Positions 42,416 to 51,354 of a DNA stretch of 64,000 bases are shown here, one piece after another (the stretch's first letter is position 1; each line of letters opens with the position of its first letter). Below the pieces are notes generated by a model that did not search any database, was not told the origin of the DNA, and was given only the letters and a program-made list of their open reading frames with translations. The DNA is from Acidimicrobiales bacterium (lineage in GTDB: Bacteria > Actinomycetota > Acidimicrobiia > Acidimicrobiales > Iamiaceae). The position numbers and the translations under genes were made by a program. The DNA is taken from contig JAODBM010000002.1 of NCBI GenBank assembly GCA_025463985.1, positions 62,001 through 126,000 on the forward strand, written 5' to 3'.

Positions 42416-43287
42416 CAGGACCTGCGCTCCATTCGCGTCGCCATCGCCTCGCCGACCCGCACGGCCGCCGCCGTCATGATGTCGAGGTTGCCTGCATAGG
42501 GCGGGAGGTAGTCACCGGCTCCCTCGACCTCGATGAAGATGGCAACCCGGCCGTCGTCGAACTGCGGCGCGGCGACCAGTCGGTATCCCGGCACGTAGGC
42601 CTGGACGGCTTCGACCATGGTGCCTATCGACTCCGTGATCTCGTCGATTGGAGGGTTCGGCGGCAGGGAGCAGTAGATCGTGTCGCGCATCATGAGCGGT
42701 GGTTCCGCCGGGTTGAGGATGATGATCGCCTTGCCCCGCTGTGCACCGCCGAGCGTCTCGACGGCCGCCGCGGTGGTGCGGGTGAACTCATCGATGTTGG
42801 CTCGCGTGCCCGGACCGGCGGAGCGCGAGGCGACGGTCGCGACGATCTCCGCGTACTCGACCGGCACCACGCGCGACACGGCGTGCACCATCGGGATCGT
42901 CGCTTGCCCGCCACACGTCACCATGTTCACGTTCGTCTCGTCGAGATAGGCGTCGAGGTTGACGGGCGGGATGACGTAGGGGCCGAGCGCGGCGGGAGTG
43001 AGGTCGACGACCCGCACGCCGGCTTTCTTGTACAGCGGAGCGTTCATCTGATGGACGTCGGCCGACGTCGCTTCGAAGACGACATCGGGCAGCTCGTCGC
43101 GGGCGAGGAGCCACTCGACACCTTCCGCAGTCGTCTCCAGGCCGTCGGCCCGGGCCCGGGCGAGACCGTCGCTCTCGGGGTCGATGCCGACCATCCAACG
43201 CGGCTCGAGCGTCGGCGAGCGCAGCAGTTTGTACATGAGGTCGGTTCCGATGTTGCCGGACCCGACGATCGCGACCGGTGCCTTCAC
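42415..43287 (-). CDS. Acetaldehyde/propionaldehyde dehydrogenase, CoA-acylating (HsaG/BphJ/MhpF type)
   Basis: A 290-residue protein with Rossmann motif [18 protein letters not shown], catalytic Cys125 in [18 protein letters not shown], and conserved [18 protein letters not shown]. It oxidises the aldolase-released aldehyde to acyl-CoA with NAD+. It forms a complex with the aldolase, and the gene pair overlaps by one base. Whether the aldehyde has two or three carbons cannot be decided. Confidence 0.95.
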   Translation of the reverse strand: MKAPVAIVGSGNIGTDLMYKLLRSPTLEPRWMVGIDPESDGLARARADGLETTAEGVEWLLARDELPDVVFEATSADVHQMNAPLYKKAGVRVVDLTPAALGPYVIPPVNLDAYLDETNVNMVTCGGQATIPMVHAVSRVVPVEYAEIVATVASRSAGPGTRANIDEFTRTTAAAVETLGGAQRGKAIIILNPAEPPLMMRDTIYCSLPPNPPIDEITESIGTMVEAVQAYVPGYRLVAAPQFDDGRVAIFIEVEGAGDYLPPYAGNLDIMTAAAVRVGEAMATRMERRS

Positions 43288-44069
43288 GCGAACGTCACTT
43301 CAACCTCGCCCAGCTGCGCGAACTCGGCCCGGACGACATCGCCGGGATGGACGTCGACGGCCCGTGTGCATGATCCGGGGAGCACCACGTGGCCGGGCTC
43401 AAGCCTGACGCCGAAGGCGTGGAGCTTGTTCGCCAACCAGGCGACGGCCGTGATCGGGTTGCCGAGCACTGCGCCGGCGACGCCGCTCTCGATCATCTCG
43501 CCGTTCTTCCAGAGCGCGGCACCGAGGAGCGGCAGCTCGGCGATCTCGTCGAGCGCCACGTGCGCGGGACCGAGCACCACGCCGGCGGAGGACGCGTTGT
43601 CGGCGATGGTGTCGGCGATCGTGATCTTCCAGTCCGCGATACGGCTGTCGATCAGCTCGATCGCGGGCATCACGTGGTCCGTTGCGGCCACGACATCCTC
43701 GGCGGTGCAGTCCGGGCCCGAGAGCGCGGACCTGAGCTGGAAACCGACCTCGATCTCGACCCGGGGATAGCAGTAGCGGTCAGCCGAGACCACCGAGCCC
43801 GACGGGATGAACATGTCGGCCAGGAGATGTCCGTAGTCGGGCTCGTCCACTCCCATCATCCGCTGCATCGCCCGCGACGAAAGGCCGACCTTGTGGCCGG
43901 CCACCGATGCCCCGTCCGCGATGCGGCGGCGGATGTTGATCAGCTGCACCTCGTACGCGTCGGCCGCGGTCATCTCGGGGTACGACCGTGTCAACGGCGC
44001 GATCGGGGCGCCTTCTCGTTCGGCCTTCTCGAGTGATTTCGCGAGGACCTCGCGGGTTGACCGGTCCAT
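43284..44069 (-). CDS. 2-keto-4-pentenoate hydratase (HsaE/MhpD/BphH type)
   Basis: A 261-residue protein of the fumarylacetoacetate-hydrolase-like hydratase family: [50 protein letters not shown], and VEIEVGFQL with acidic metal ligands. It adds water to the 2-hydroxy-dienoate left by the hydrolase. It is the first gene of the minus-strand operon and is divergent from the ligase gene, with an inverted repeat between them. Confidence 0.93.
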   Translation of the reverse strand: MDRSTREVLAKSLEKAEREGAPIAPLTRSYPEMTAADAYEVQLINIRRRIADGASVAGHKVGLSSRAMQRMMGVDEPDYGHLLADMFIPSGSVVSADRYCYPRVEIEVGFQLRSALSGPDCTAEDVVAATDHVMPAIELIDSRIADWKITIADTIADNASSAGVVLGPAHVALDEIAELPLLGAALWKNGEMIESGVAGAVLGNPITAVAWLANKLHAFGVRLEPGHVVLPGSCTRAVDVHPGDVVRAEFAQLGEVEVTFA

Positions 44070-44100
44070 GCACGCATTCTCATCTGAGGGTTCGCGGGGG

Positions 44101-44128
44101 GTCCACAGCCTTGTCCCACCCAGTGGAC
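44101..44128. promoter_or_regulatory. Inverted repeat in divergent promoter region
   Basis: GTCCAC (44101-44106) and GTGGAC (44123-44128) form a perfect inverted repeat whose half-sites are 22 bp apart, two helical turns. It lies in the 66-bp gap between the hydratase operon and the divergent ligase gene. This is typical for a dimeric regulator site, with the IclR protein at 58608-59381 the nearest candidate. No copy was noticed by eye near 56690-56877. Confidence 0.4.
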
Positions 44129-44135
44129 ACCGGCC

Positions 44136-45791
44136 ATGCCAACTTCTCGGCCCGCTTCCTACGATGCCCTGACCATTCGCGCGCAATTGGGGGCGGTCGT
44201 GAGGCCCGGTTTTGATGGCGGAGAGATCGACCGATTTCACCGGCACGGTTGGTGGGCCGACTCGTCGTTCGGCGAGCGCATCACCGACCTCGCACGAGAT
44301 CGACCGGACGACGTCGCGTTCGTCACTCCGTCGGAACGCCTGACCTGGAGGCGGTACGACGAGACGGCGACGACGTGGGCGGGAGCACTGGCGCGCCTCG
44401 GTTCGCCGGGCGAACGCGTCGCGGTCCAGCTTCCCGACGGACCCGCCGTCCATGTGGCACTGATCGCGCTCGAGCGCGCGGGGTTCGTCACGGTCGGGAT
44501 CGGTGCCCGGGCCGGACCCCAGGAGGTCGACCATCTCATAGGACAGACCGGCGCTCGGATCATGATCGCCTCCGCGTCCGCCAGGGTGCCGGCGGGCATC
44601 GACCACTTCGTCTGCGTCCCCGACGCGCCAGCGGTCGGCGACGCTTCCCTGGTCGTCGACGGAGCTCGGATCGAAGCGTCACCGTCACCCACGCCCCTTG
44701 CCGGCGTCGATCCCGATTCGCTGTGGTTGATCAACTCGACCTCGGGCACCACCGGCCTCCCCAAGTGCGTGATGCACAACCAGAACCGGTGGGTCTACTT
44801 CCACCAGCTCGCGGTCAAGGCGGGCGGGCTCGACCACGACGACGTCTTCCTCAGCGCGCTGCCGACGACCTTCGGGTTCGGCATCTGGACGTCGCACGTC
44901 TCGCCCATGCTGCTGGGAGCACCAACCGTGGTCGTCGATCGGTTCGACGCCGGCGCGGTCCTCGATCTCATCGAGCGAGAGCGCGTGACCGTGCTCGGCT
45001 GTGTCAGCACCCAGTTCATCATGATGCTGAACGAGCAAGCGGTCCGGCCCCGGGACCTGACGTCACTGCGCGCGATGTTCACGGGTGGCGAGAGCGTGCC
45101 CTACGAGCGTGCCGCCGAGTTCGAAGCGACGACAGGCGCGAGCCTTCTGCAGTTCTACGGCTCCAACGAGACCGGAGCATTGAGCTATACGAGCCGCCAC
45201 AGCAGTCGTGATCGCCGGCTGCGTTCGGCCGGCCTCGTCATCGCCGAGATGGAAGTACGCCTCCTCGATCCACAGACGCACGAAGACGTGACCGGTCGCG
45301 GTCAGCCCGCCTGCCGCGGCCCCGCGATGTGTCTCGGATACTGGGGCGACGACGACGCGAACACCCAGCTGTACACGGCCGACGGGTGGATGTTGATGGG
45401 CGACATCGTGGAGATCGACGACGAGGGCGAGCTCAGCGTCGTCGGCCGCACGTCGGACTTCATCATTCGCGGCGGCAAGAACATCAGCGCGGCCGCGGTC
45501 GAGGAGAACGTGTCAACGCATCCTGGCGTTGCGGTCGTCGCCGCGATCGCGGTGCCGGATCCGGTCTTCGGCGAACGCGTCGCCGTGTACGTGGAAGCGC
45601 GGGGAGCAGAGATCACGCTGGCATCGATCACTGATCACTTGCGCGAGCTCGGGGTCTCGAAGGAGTGGTTTCCCGAGCACCTCGTCGTGATGGAGAGCCT
45701 CCCCCGGTCGTCCGGCGGCAAGATCGCCAAAGGTGCGCTGCGCGAGGATGCCCGCGCCCGGTTCGGCGCCGCGGACGCAACTGATGCTTGA
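44136..45791 (+). CDS. Acyl-CoA synthetase (AMP-forming, ANL family)
   Basis: A 551-residue ANL enzyme. P-loop-like motif NSTSGTTGLPKCVMHN, A5 region LLQFYGSNETGALSYT, A7 DGWMLMGDIVEIDDEGELSV, A8 GRTSDFIIRGGKNISAAAVE and the final catalytic Lys in RSSGGKIAKGALRE. It activates a carboxylate as acyl-adenylate and then CoA thioester. It is divergent from the meta-cleavage operon and probably primes a carboxylic substrate or an intermediate side chain. Chain specificity cannot be read. Confidence 0.92.
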   Translation: MPTSRPASYDALTIRAQLGAVVRPGFDGGEIDRFHRHGWWADSSFGERITDLARDRPDDVAFVTPSERLTWRRYDETATTWAGALARLGSPGERVAVQLPDGPAVHVALIALERAGFVTVGIGARAGPQEVDHLIGQTGARIMIASASARVPAGIDHFVCVPDAPAVGDASLVVDGARIEASPSPTPLAGVDPDSLWLINSTSGTTGLPKCVMHNQNRWVYFHQLAVKAGGLDHDDVFLSALPTTFGFGIWTSHVSPMLLGAPTVVVDRFDAGAVLDLIERERVTVLGCVSTQFIMMLNEQAVRPRDLTSLRAMFTGGESVPYERAAEFEATTGASLLQFYGSNETGALSYTSRHSSRDRRLRSAGLVIAEMEVRLLDPQTHEDVTGRGQPACRGPAMCLGYWGDDDANTQLYTADGWMLMGDIVEIDDEGELSVVGRTSDFIIRGGKNISAAAVEENVSTHPGVAVVAAIAVPDPVFGERVAVYVEARGAEITLASITDHLRELGVSKEWFPEHLVVMESLPRSSGGKIAKGALREDARARFGAADATDA

Positions 45792-45815
45792 GCCCGAGAT
45801 GGGCGCGCTCGCCGA

Positions 45816-46121
45816 TCAGGAATCGTCGGTCGTGATGTATTGCGTCGCGATCATCGAATCGATCTTGTCGTGCGTCGCCGCGTCGAAGGACGCGTGCGGC
45901 TCGTTGCCGATATAGGTGCGCCACGAAGCCTCGTCGGCAAAGTTGAGAAGCACCGAGTAGTGCGCGTGGGGCACTCCGTACTCTTCGAAGAGCCGCAGCC
46001 CGCGCCCGATATCCCCCGACAAGATCAGCGGCTCCTGTTCAATCATGACGTTGGCGGCCGCCATGACCGCATCGACGTCGCTCTCGTCCTTCAGGCGCAC
46101 GAGTGCCATCATCCGAAACAT
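45816..46121 (-). CDS. Small Dabb/EthD-like ferredoxin-fold protein
   Basis: A 101-residue protein: FRMMALVRLKDESDVDAVMA at the start, HAHYSVLLNFADEASWRTYI in the middle, and a helix SFDAATHDKIDSMIATQYIT. This is the dimeric alpha-beta barrel (Dabb) layout, found in small cyclases, monooxygenases and enzymes of unknown role. It is the last gene of the 12-gene minus-strand operon. A second Dabb gene lies at 48947-49255. Confidence 0.75.
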   Translation of the reverse strand: MFRMMALVRLKDESDVDAVMAAANVMIEQEPLILSGDIGRGLRLFEEYGVPHAHYSVLLNFADEASWRTYIGNEPHASFDAATHDKIDSMIATQYITTDDS

Positions 46122-46134
46122 CAGTCAGTCCTCC

Positions 46135-48141
46135 TTAGAGTGCGCGAGCAGCGACGTGCCCGTCGTAGATCGCGCGATCGCAATAGCGCACGGCGACCGC
46201 GTCGCCGACGCGCACCACTTCGTCGACCTTGTCCTGCAGGGCGTAGTAGAGGTCGGCATCCGCGAGCCCGTGCGTCCGGATGACGACCGTGTCGATCCCC
46301 TCGATGGTCTCGGTGGCCATCGAGAGCGCGTCGAGGAGCGTCACGGAGTGATCACCGATCTGCATCAACACGGTGTTCGGACGCCACTTCAGGCCGGCCT
46401 GCACCGCCCGGGGAAGCGCGACCGCCGACGTCTCGTAGTCGAGCGCGATCGGTGAGGGCAACGACGTGATCGTGGTGACGTTCTTGCCCTGTGAGGCGAG
46501 GAGCTCGCCGATACCGATGCCTTCGATGTGACCGACCACGTCGAGTATGACGACGGTCGGGCCGATCTCGTCCCCGGCCAGGGCTCGGCGGAGCGCTTCT
46601 TCGTGGGTCAGCACGAAGCTCTGGTCGGAACCGGCGATCGGCATGGGATGGAAGTAGCTCGACCCTTCGACGGTGGCGGTACCGCCCGTGGCGACGACCA
46701 CGGCGTCCGGCCGCAGGGCCAGGACCGTCTCGACGGTCGCGTCGACGCCGAGGCGAATGTCGACCCCCTGGCGCTCGCACTCGTCGGCGCGCCAATCGGC
46801 AAAGTTCGCGAGCTCGCCGCGGCCGGGAAGCGCCTGCGCCAGCCGAATCTTCCCGCCCAGCTGTTCGGCCCTCTCGAGCAGCGTCACGTCATGGCCGCGC
46901 GCCGCGGCGACCCAGGCCGCCTCCAAGCCGGCCGGTCCGCCTCCGACCACGACGACCTTCTTCTGCGTGGCGGCCGGTTGCATCGTCCCGATCCCGAGCT
47001 CGCTCTCCCGACCCACGGCTGGGTTCTGCACGCAGTTGACCGGCCACCCGCCCATCATGTTGCCGAGGCAGCTCTGGTTCGACCCTGTGCACAGTCGGAT
47101 CGTCTCCGGCTTCCCGGCCTTCGCCTTGTTCACCCACTCCGGGTCCGCGATCAAGGCCCGTACGAGCGTTATCGCGTCGGCTTCACCTCGCTCGAGCACA
47201 CCTTCTGCCTCGGCCGGGCGCAGGATGCGCTGTACCGCGAACACCGGCGTGTGGTCCACAGCCTTCTTGACCGCGGCCGCGGCGTACACCGCGCCCCCGT
47301 GCGGGGCGTAGTTGGTCTGCACCATGCCGATTCCGGAGACGCCGATGCTGACGTTGAGGAAGTCGGTCAGCTCGCGGTCTTCGAACATGCGGCCGAGCTC
47401 GGCGCCTTCTTCGAGCGTCACGCCGCCCGGCGCCGCACCCTCCTCGTCGCCGACCAATCGGATCCCGATCGCGACGTCGAAGTCCTTCAATCGCGCCCGC
47501 GTCTCCTCGATGACCTCCGCGGTGAACCGGGCCCGGTTCTCCAGGCTTCCGCCGTACTCATCCGTGCGGAAGTTGTACCGCCCGGACAGAAACTGCGCGA
47601 GGAGATATCCATGCGCGGCCTGGATCTCGATGCCGTCGAATCCTCCGCGGGCCGCGTTCAGCGCGCTGCGGGCGAAGTAGTCGGTCACCTCGCGGATCTC
47701 GGCCTTGTCCATCGGCTTCGATGTCTCGTAGAACGCAGTGACGGCCGACGGCGCCCAGGTCGGCACCTTGGACGACGGTCCGTGATGCACGGCACCGGCG
47801 TGGTTCAGTTGGATGAAGGCCTTGGCCCCGTGCTCGTGCACGAGTGAGGTGAGCGTGGTGAAGTGCGGGATCGACTCCTCGGTCCACGCCTGCGCATTGT
47901 TCGGCATCTGGTATGCCGCACCCGGATGCACCGAGGTCTGCCCCACGACGACGGCGCCGACGCCTCCCTTCGCACGGTCGGCCATGTACTGACCCATCCG
48001 TTCGCCGTAGAAGCCTGGCTCGCCGTAGCGCGGATTCGCTTCCGCGAACATCGTGAAGTGCGCGCCCATCAGCACCCGGTTACGGAGCTCGATCGGACCG
48101 ACCTTGAGCGGGCGGAAAAGGTGGGGATAGTCCACGTTCAT
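46135..48141 (-). CDS. OYE-family NADPH oxidoreductase, 2,4-dienoyl-CoA-reductase-like
   Basis: A 668-residue protein; start at 48141 with GAGGAG ahead. Residues 1-340 are an FMN-binding Old Yellow Enzyme barrel (HLFRPLKVGPIELRNRVLMG; HGYLLAQFLSGRYNFRTDEY, GGSLENR). The rest binds FAD and NAD(P)H (VVVVGGGPAGLEAAWVAAAR). In between lies the [4Fe-4S] region with Cys351, Cys358 and Cys370, but residue 354, where FadH-type enzymes have the second cysteine (spacing 3-4-12), is Ser. The cluster may be absent or use a different ligand. It probably reduces an enoyl-CoA or enone during catabolism; it follows the SDR with a 4-base overlap. Confidence 0.9.
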   Translation of the reverse strand: MNVDYPHLFRPLKVGPIELRNRVLMGAHFTMFAEANPRYGEPGFYGERMGQYMADRAKGGVGAVVVGQTSVHPGAAYQMPNNAQAWTEESIPHFTTLTSLVHEHGAKAFIQLNHAGAVHHGPSSKVPTWAPSAVTAFYETSKPMDKAEIREVTDYFARSALNAARGGFDGIEIQAAHGYLLAQFLSGRYNFRTDEYGGSLENRARFTAEVIEETRARLKDFDVAIGIRLVGDEEGAAPGGVTLEEGAELGRMFEDRELTDFLNVSIGVSGIGMVQTNYAPHGGAVYAAAAVKKAVDHTPVFAVQRILRPAEAEGVLERGEADAITLVRALIADPEWVNKAKAGKPETIRLCTGSNQSCLGNMMGGWPVNCVQNPAVGRESELGIGTMQPAATQKKVVVVGGGPAGLEAAWVAAARGHDVTLLERAEQLGGKIRLAQALPGRGELANFADWRADECERQGVDIRLGVDATVETVLALRPDAVVVATGGTATVEGSSYFHPMPIAGSDQSFVLTHEEALRRALAGDEIGPTVVILDVVGHIEGIGIGELLASQGKNVTTITSLPSPIALDYETSAVALPRAVQAGLKWRPNTVLMQIGDHSVTLLDALSMATETIEGIDTVVIRTHGLADADLYYALQDKVDEVVRVGDAVAVRYCDRAIYDGHVAARAL

Positions 48142-48947
48142 GTCTCCTCGACTGGTTCGTACAGGTCGGCAAAATGCGGAAGGTGCGCGGTGACGCCGCC
48201 GTCCACGTAGAGGACGTGGCCGGTCACGTAGCCCGCCTCGTCCGACACGAGATAGGCGACAGCCTCGGCAATGTCCTCGGGACTGCCCACACGAGTGGTC
48301 AGGTGGTGCCGCATGAAGAGCTCGATCCCTGCTTCTCCCAACCGCGCCCTGGACGTGGGGGTGAGGATCATGCCCGGCGCGATCGCGTTGCAGCGGATGT
48401 TCTCTTTCCCGTAGCGGGTGGCGATGCTCTTCGTCAGATTGACCAGCCCCGCCTTGGAGGCGCCGTAGGCCATGAACTGCAAGTCGCCGCCGTACGCGGC
48501 GACCGAGGCAGTGTTGACGATGGCACCACCGCCGCTCCTGCGCATGGCCGCGATCGCGTGCTTGCACGCGAGCATCGGACCGCGAAGGTTCACCGCCATC
48601 GTCGTGTCCCAGACCTCGACCGACATCTCAACGAGGTCGAGATCGCGTCCGAGCACGTCGTCACCCATGGCCGCCGCATTGTTGTGGAGGATGTCGAGGC
48701 GGCCGAAAGCATCGACCGTGGCCCCGATCATCTCGACGACCGAAGCCTCGCTCGCCACGTCGACCGGACAGGAGATCGCCGCGCCCCCGGCGTCGACGAT
48801 CGCGTCCGCAACTCGCCTCGCCGCAGCGCCATCGACGTCGGCAACGACGACGCGGGCACCTCGCGCCGCGAGCGTCGATGCGACGGCGGTACCGATGCCT
48901 CCGGCGCCGCCGGTCACCACGGCAACCTTCTGGTCGACGCCGGTCAT
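48138..48947 (-). CDS. Short-chain dehydrogenase/reductase
   Basis: A 269-residue classical SDR: TGGAGGIG, HNNAAAMG, VNTASVAAYG with the catalytic Ser, and YGASKAGL. Asp at VVADVDG favours NAD(H). It overlaps the OYE gene by 4 bases and the upstream Dabb gene by 1 base. It is likely a hydroxy-group oxidoreductase for a ring or side chain of the imported compound (inference). Confidence 0.9.
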   Translation of the reverse strand: MTGVDQKVAVVTGGAGGIGTAVASTLAARGARVVVADVDGAAARRVADAIVDAGGAAISCPVDVASEASVVEMIGATVDAFGRLDILHNNAAAMGDDVLGRDLDLVEMSVEVWDTTMAVNLRGPMLACKHAIAAMRRSGGGAIVNTASVAAYGGDLQFMAYGASKAGLVNLTKSIATRYGKENIRCNAIAPGMILTPTSRARLGEAGIELFMRHHLTTRVGSPEDIAEAVAYLVSDEAGYVTGHVLYVDGGVTAHLPHFADLYEPVEET

Positions 48948-49255
48948 CAGTTGCCGCGTGCCGCCGAGTCGTCCCACTGGTTGACGAGGAACTGCTCGAC
49001 GACGGGCTCGTAGCTTGCGTAGAACGCGTCGTGTTCGGGCGACGCGATGTACGCCTCCCATCCGGCCTGGTCGTCGAACTCGGCATACCAGCCGAAGGTG
49101 CAGTTGTGTCCGTACTCCTTCGTGAGCCCAAGGTCGGAGGTGGCGACCGACTTCTTGATCGACGGCACCGTCTTCGGCATCTCATGGAGTGCGTCGATGA
49201 ACGGTTGCGGATCGACACCGTCGTTGAGCTGCATGAGGATCGTCAGTCGGAACAT
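48947..49255 (-). CDS. Small Dabb-like protein
   Basis: A 102-residue protein (FRLTILMQLNDGVDPQPFID; CTFGWYAEFDDQAGWEAYIA; EPVVEQFLVNQW) with the dimeric alpha-beta barrel layout and a helix ending near the C-terminus. Paralogue of 45816-46121 at low similarity. It overlaps the SnoaL-like gene by 13 bases. It could be an accessory cyclase or monooxygenase; no cofactor motif. Confidence 0.72.
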   Translation of the reverse strand: MFRLTILMQLNDGVDPQPFIDALHEMPKTVPSIKKSVATSDLGLTKEYGHNCTFGWYAEFDDQAGWEAYIASPEHDAFYASYEPVVEQFLVNQWDDSAARGN

Positions 49256-49785
49256 GGATGTCTCCTTGGTACGGGAACAACAGGGTGGAACAGCGCGTAC
49301 GACGGGTCGGTTCCGTCGCGCGCGCCCGAGATGAGTGCGGGATCATCGATGATGCCGGCCACGGGTGCGACCGTCGTCGCGTCGTCGACCATCGTGCGTC
49401 GCACGATCACCCACTGCCCGTCGCGACGCTCGAGCGCATCGAGGTATCGACCATGGACGGTGATGTCTTGAAGGCCGTCGGCTGTTTGGATGCGATGAAA
49501 GGCATGCACGTAGGTCTCGCTCGCACCGCTATCGCCGTCGAGCTGAAGCCACGATTGACCTTGCATGTGCATCAGCCCGCGCATCGCACCGAGCTCGCGC
49601 TCGATGAAGGCGATCAGCTCGTCGCGGGTGCCGCGAATCTGCCCGTAGTCGACGATGGCGTCGTCGGCGAAGCACGAGCGCAACAGATCCCAGTCGGCGC
49701 GATCGACGCCTCGGGAATAGCGCGCGAGAACCTCGCGCACCTCGAGCTCGTCGGCGGCGCGAGCGATGCGCTCGTCCGGGGTCAC
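49243..49785 (-). CDS. SnoaL-like (NTF2-fold) protein
   Basis: A 180-residue protein: VREVLARYSRGVDRADWDLL, SCFADDAIVDYGQIRGTRDE, AFHRIQTADGLQDITVHGRY, VIVRRTMVDD. This is the SnoaL_4/limonene-epoxide-hydrolase-like fold with the R-x-x-D-W-D-x-L-x-x-x-F-x-D-D word of many actinobacterial catabolic genes, such as bile-acid dehydratase-like proteins. It may dehydrate or isomerise an intermediate. Coupled to the cupin gene by a 4-base overlap. Confidence 0.78.
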   Translation of the reverse strand: MTPDERIARAADELEVREVLARYSRGVDRADWDLLRSCFADDAIVDYGQIRGTRDELIAFIERELGAMRGLMHMQGQSWLQLDGDSGASETYVHAFHRIQTADGLQDITVHGRYLDALERRDGQWVIVRRTMVDDATTVAPVAGIIDDPALISGARDGTDPSYALFHPVVPVPRRHPCSD

Positions 49786-50471
49786 TGCGCCTCCTGTTCG
49801 TCACTGCCGCGCGGGAAGGCCAGCACGGCGACGCGACAGCCCTCAGGTCCCGCGGTGAGGCGGACCGCGGGATCGTTCGGCTCGACGTAGAGCGTCGACC
49901 ACGGATCCAGGTCCTCGTCGCCCAACGTCGCGACACCGTCGAGGACGACGACGTACTGCCCGCTCGTGGTGCCGGGATCGGGAGACGCGAGCTCCGCACC
50001 CGGCGCCGCTTCGAGTACCGCGGCCGCAAGCCCGTCCGGCTGTCCCTCGATCAACTCCCCGGTCCCGGAGGCGCTGATGTTCCGGCCCGGAGGACCGACG
50101 AGCTCGTCGCGTGATCCCGGCATCGGATGCCCCTCGCCGTCGTAGTGCTGACGGAGCACGAAAAAGCTGAGCCCCTGGTCGCCGGCGACGATCGGCCCAT
50201 ACACCGAATACGCGTCGGTGTAGTGCACATCCCCTGCACCGACCTCATGGCGTTGAAAGGTCCCCGAGCCCTCGACGAACAGCTGGTACTGCGCCACACG
50301 GTGGAAGTGCGTCGCGACCTTGGCGTGGTCGGAGTAGCTCTTCACCACATAGGCCTGGAGCCCATCCTCCTCAGGACGGAAGATGTCGGTGACCCGGAAC
50401 TCGCCGTCGGCGGTCGTTCCCTGCTTCGCCCTCTCCGGGCGGTGCCACGTGCGGCTCGGTGCGATCTTCAT
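49782..50471 (-). CDS. Cupin-fold protein
   Basis: A 229-residue protein with two beta-barrel-like halves. Half 1 has HAKVATHFHRVAQYQLFVEG then VGAGDVHYTDA, a typical first cupin motif with several His and Glu for a metal. Half 2 (QYVVVLDGVATLGDEDLDPW) has few metal ligands. It may be a dioxygenase or isomerase, or only a binding protein. It sits between the second hydrolase and SnoaL genes, with 4-base overlaps on both sides. Confidence 0.65.
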   Translation of the reverse strand: MKIAPSRTWHRPERAKQGTTADGEFRVTDIFRPEEDGLQAYVVKSYSDHAKVATHFHRVAQYQLFVEGSGTFQRHEVGAGDVHYTDAYSVYGPIVAGDQGLSFFVLRQHYDGEGHPMPGSRDELVGPPGRNISASGTGELIEGQPDGLAAAVLEAAPGAELASPDPGTTSGQYVVVLDGVATLGDEDLDPWSTLYVEPNDPAVRLTAGPEGCRVAVLAFPRGSDEQEAQ

Positions 50472-51352
50472 GGACGGGGTCCTCCGTCGTCGGCGAGCAG
50501 GAACGAGGTGACGACCCGCTCGAACTCGGCCCGAGCCTCGATGTGCGCCCAGTGACCGCAGCGCGGGATCACGTAGAGACGGGCGTTCTTGATCCGCTGC
50601 AACGCGACGAACGCGCCGTCGAGAGGCTGGGCGCGATCCTCGCGACCCCAGGTGATCAGCACGTCGTGCTCGAGTTGATCGGCGACGCGCCAGAGCTCAC
50701 CCTCCTGCGCGTATGCGGGATCGTCGTAGCCCGCCCGCATCGCCTGCATGCCCTCGTACCCGTCGGGATCCGTTGCCGCCGCGAAGCGCTCGGTCACCAT
50801 CGCAGGCGTCACCAACGACTGATCCACGACGAGCGTGCGCAGGAACGCCTCCATCTTCTCGGGCGTCGGCCCAGGCGGCGCCATGAACTCCTCCAGGCGG
50901 TTGATGCCTTCGCTCGGACGCGGCGAGAACAACCCGATGCTCAGGGCACTCCCTGCCCCCATCAAGGCGATCCTTCCCACCCGATCGGGATGATCGAGCG
51001 CGAGCCGCACCGCCACGCCAGCACCGAGCGAGTTGCCGAGCAGGTGCACGCGATGGATCTCGAGTTGGTCCAGGAGCGCGGCGATGATGTCGGCCGAGAA
51101 CGTGAGGTAGTGCCGATCGAAGTTCGGCGGGTGCTCCGACTTCCCGAAGCCGGGCTGGTTCGGGAGGATCGTGCGGAAAGACGACGCGAACGCAGGAACG
51201 TTGTGCTTGTAGTTGCTCCACGCCGACGCGCCGAGGCCGCCTCCGTGCAGCAGCACCAATGGCGGACCGGTCCCGGCCTCGTGGAACGTGACCTTGAGGC
51301 CATCCACCACGGCTGAGCGGCTGGTCGACTCGAAGGTGAGCGTCTCGCTCAT
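50468..51352 (-). CDS. Meta-cleavage product hydrolase paralogue 2
   Basis: A 294-residue alpha/beta hydrolase with Ser108 (GNSLGAG), Asp239 (TWGRED), His267 (CGHWAH) and the HGGGLGASAWSNY loop. It is about half identical to the protein at 38432-39301 across its length, including lid words SIGLFSPRPSEGINRLEEFM. No second extradiol dioxygenase is present, so it may act on a different C-C bond or on an ester or lactone. It lies 2 bp behind the membrane-protein gene in the transporter operon. Confidence 0.9.
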   Translation of the reverse strand: MSETLTFESTSRSAVVDGLKVTFHEAGTGPPLVLLHGGGLGASAWSNYKHNVPAFASSFRTILPNQPGFGKSEHPPNFDRHYLTFSADIIAALLDQLEIHRVHLLGNSLGAGVAVRLALDHPDRVGRIALMGAGSALSIGLFSPRPSEGINRLEEFMAPPGPTPEKMEAFLRTLVVDQSLVTPAMVTERFAAATDPDGYEGMQAMRAGYDDPAYAQEGELWRVADQLEHDVLITWGREDRAQPLDGAFVALQRIKNARLYVIPRCGHWAHIEARAEFERVVTSFLLADDGGPRP

Positions 51353-51354
51353 CG

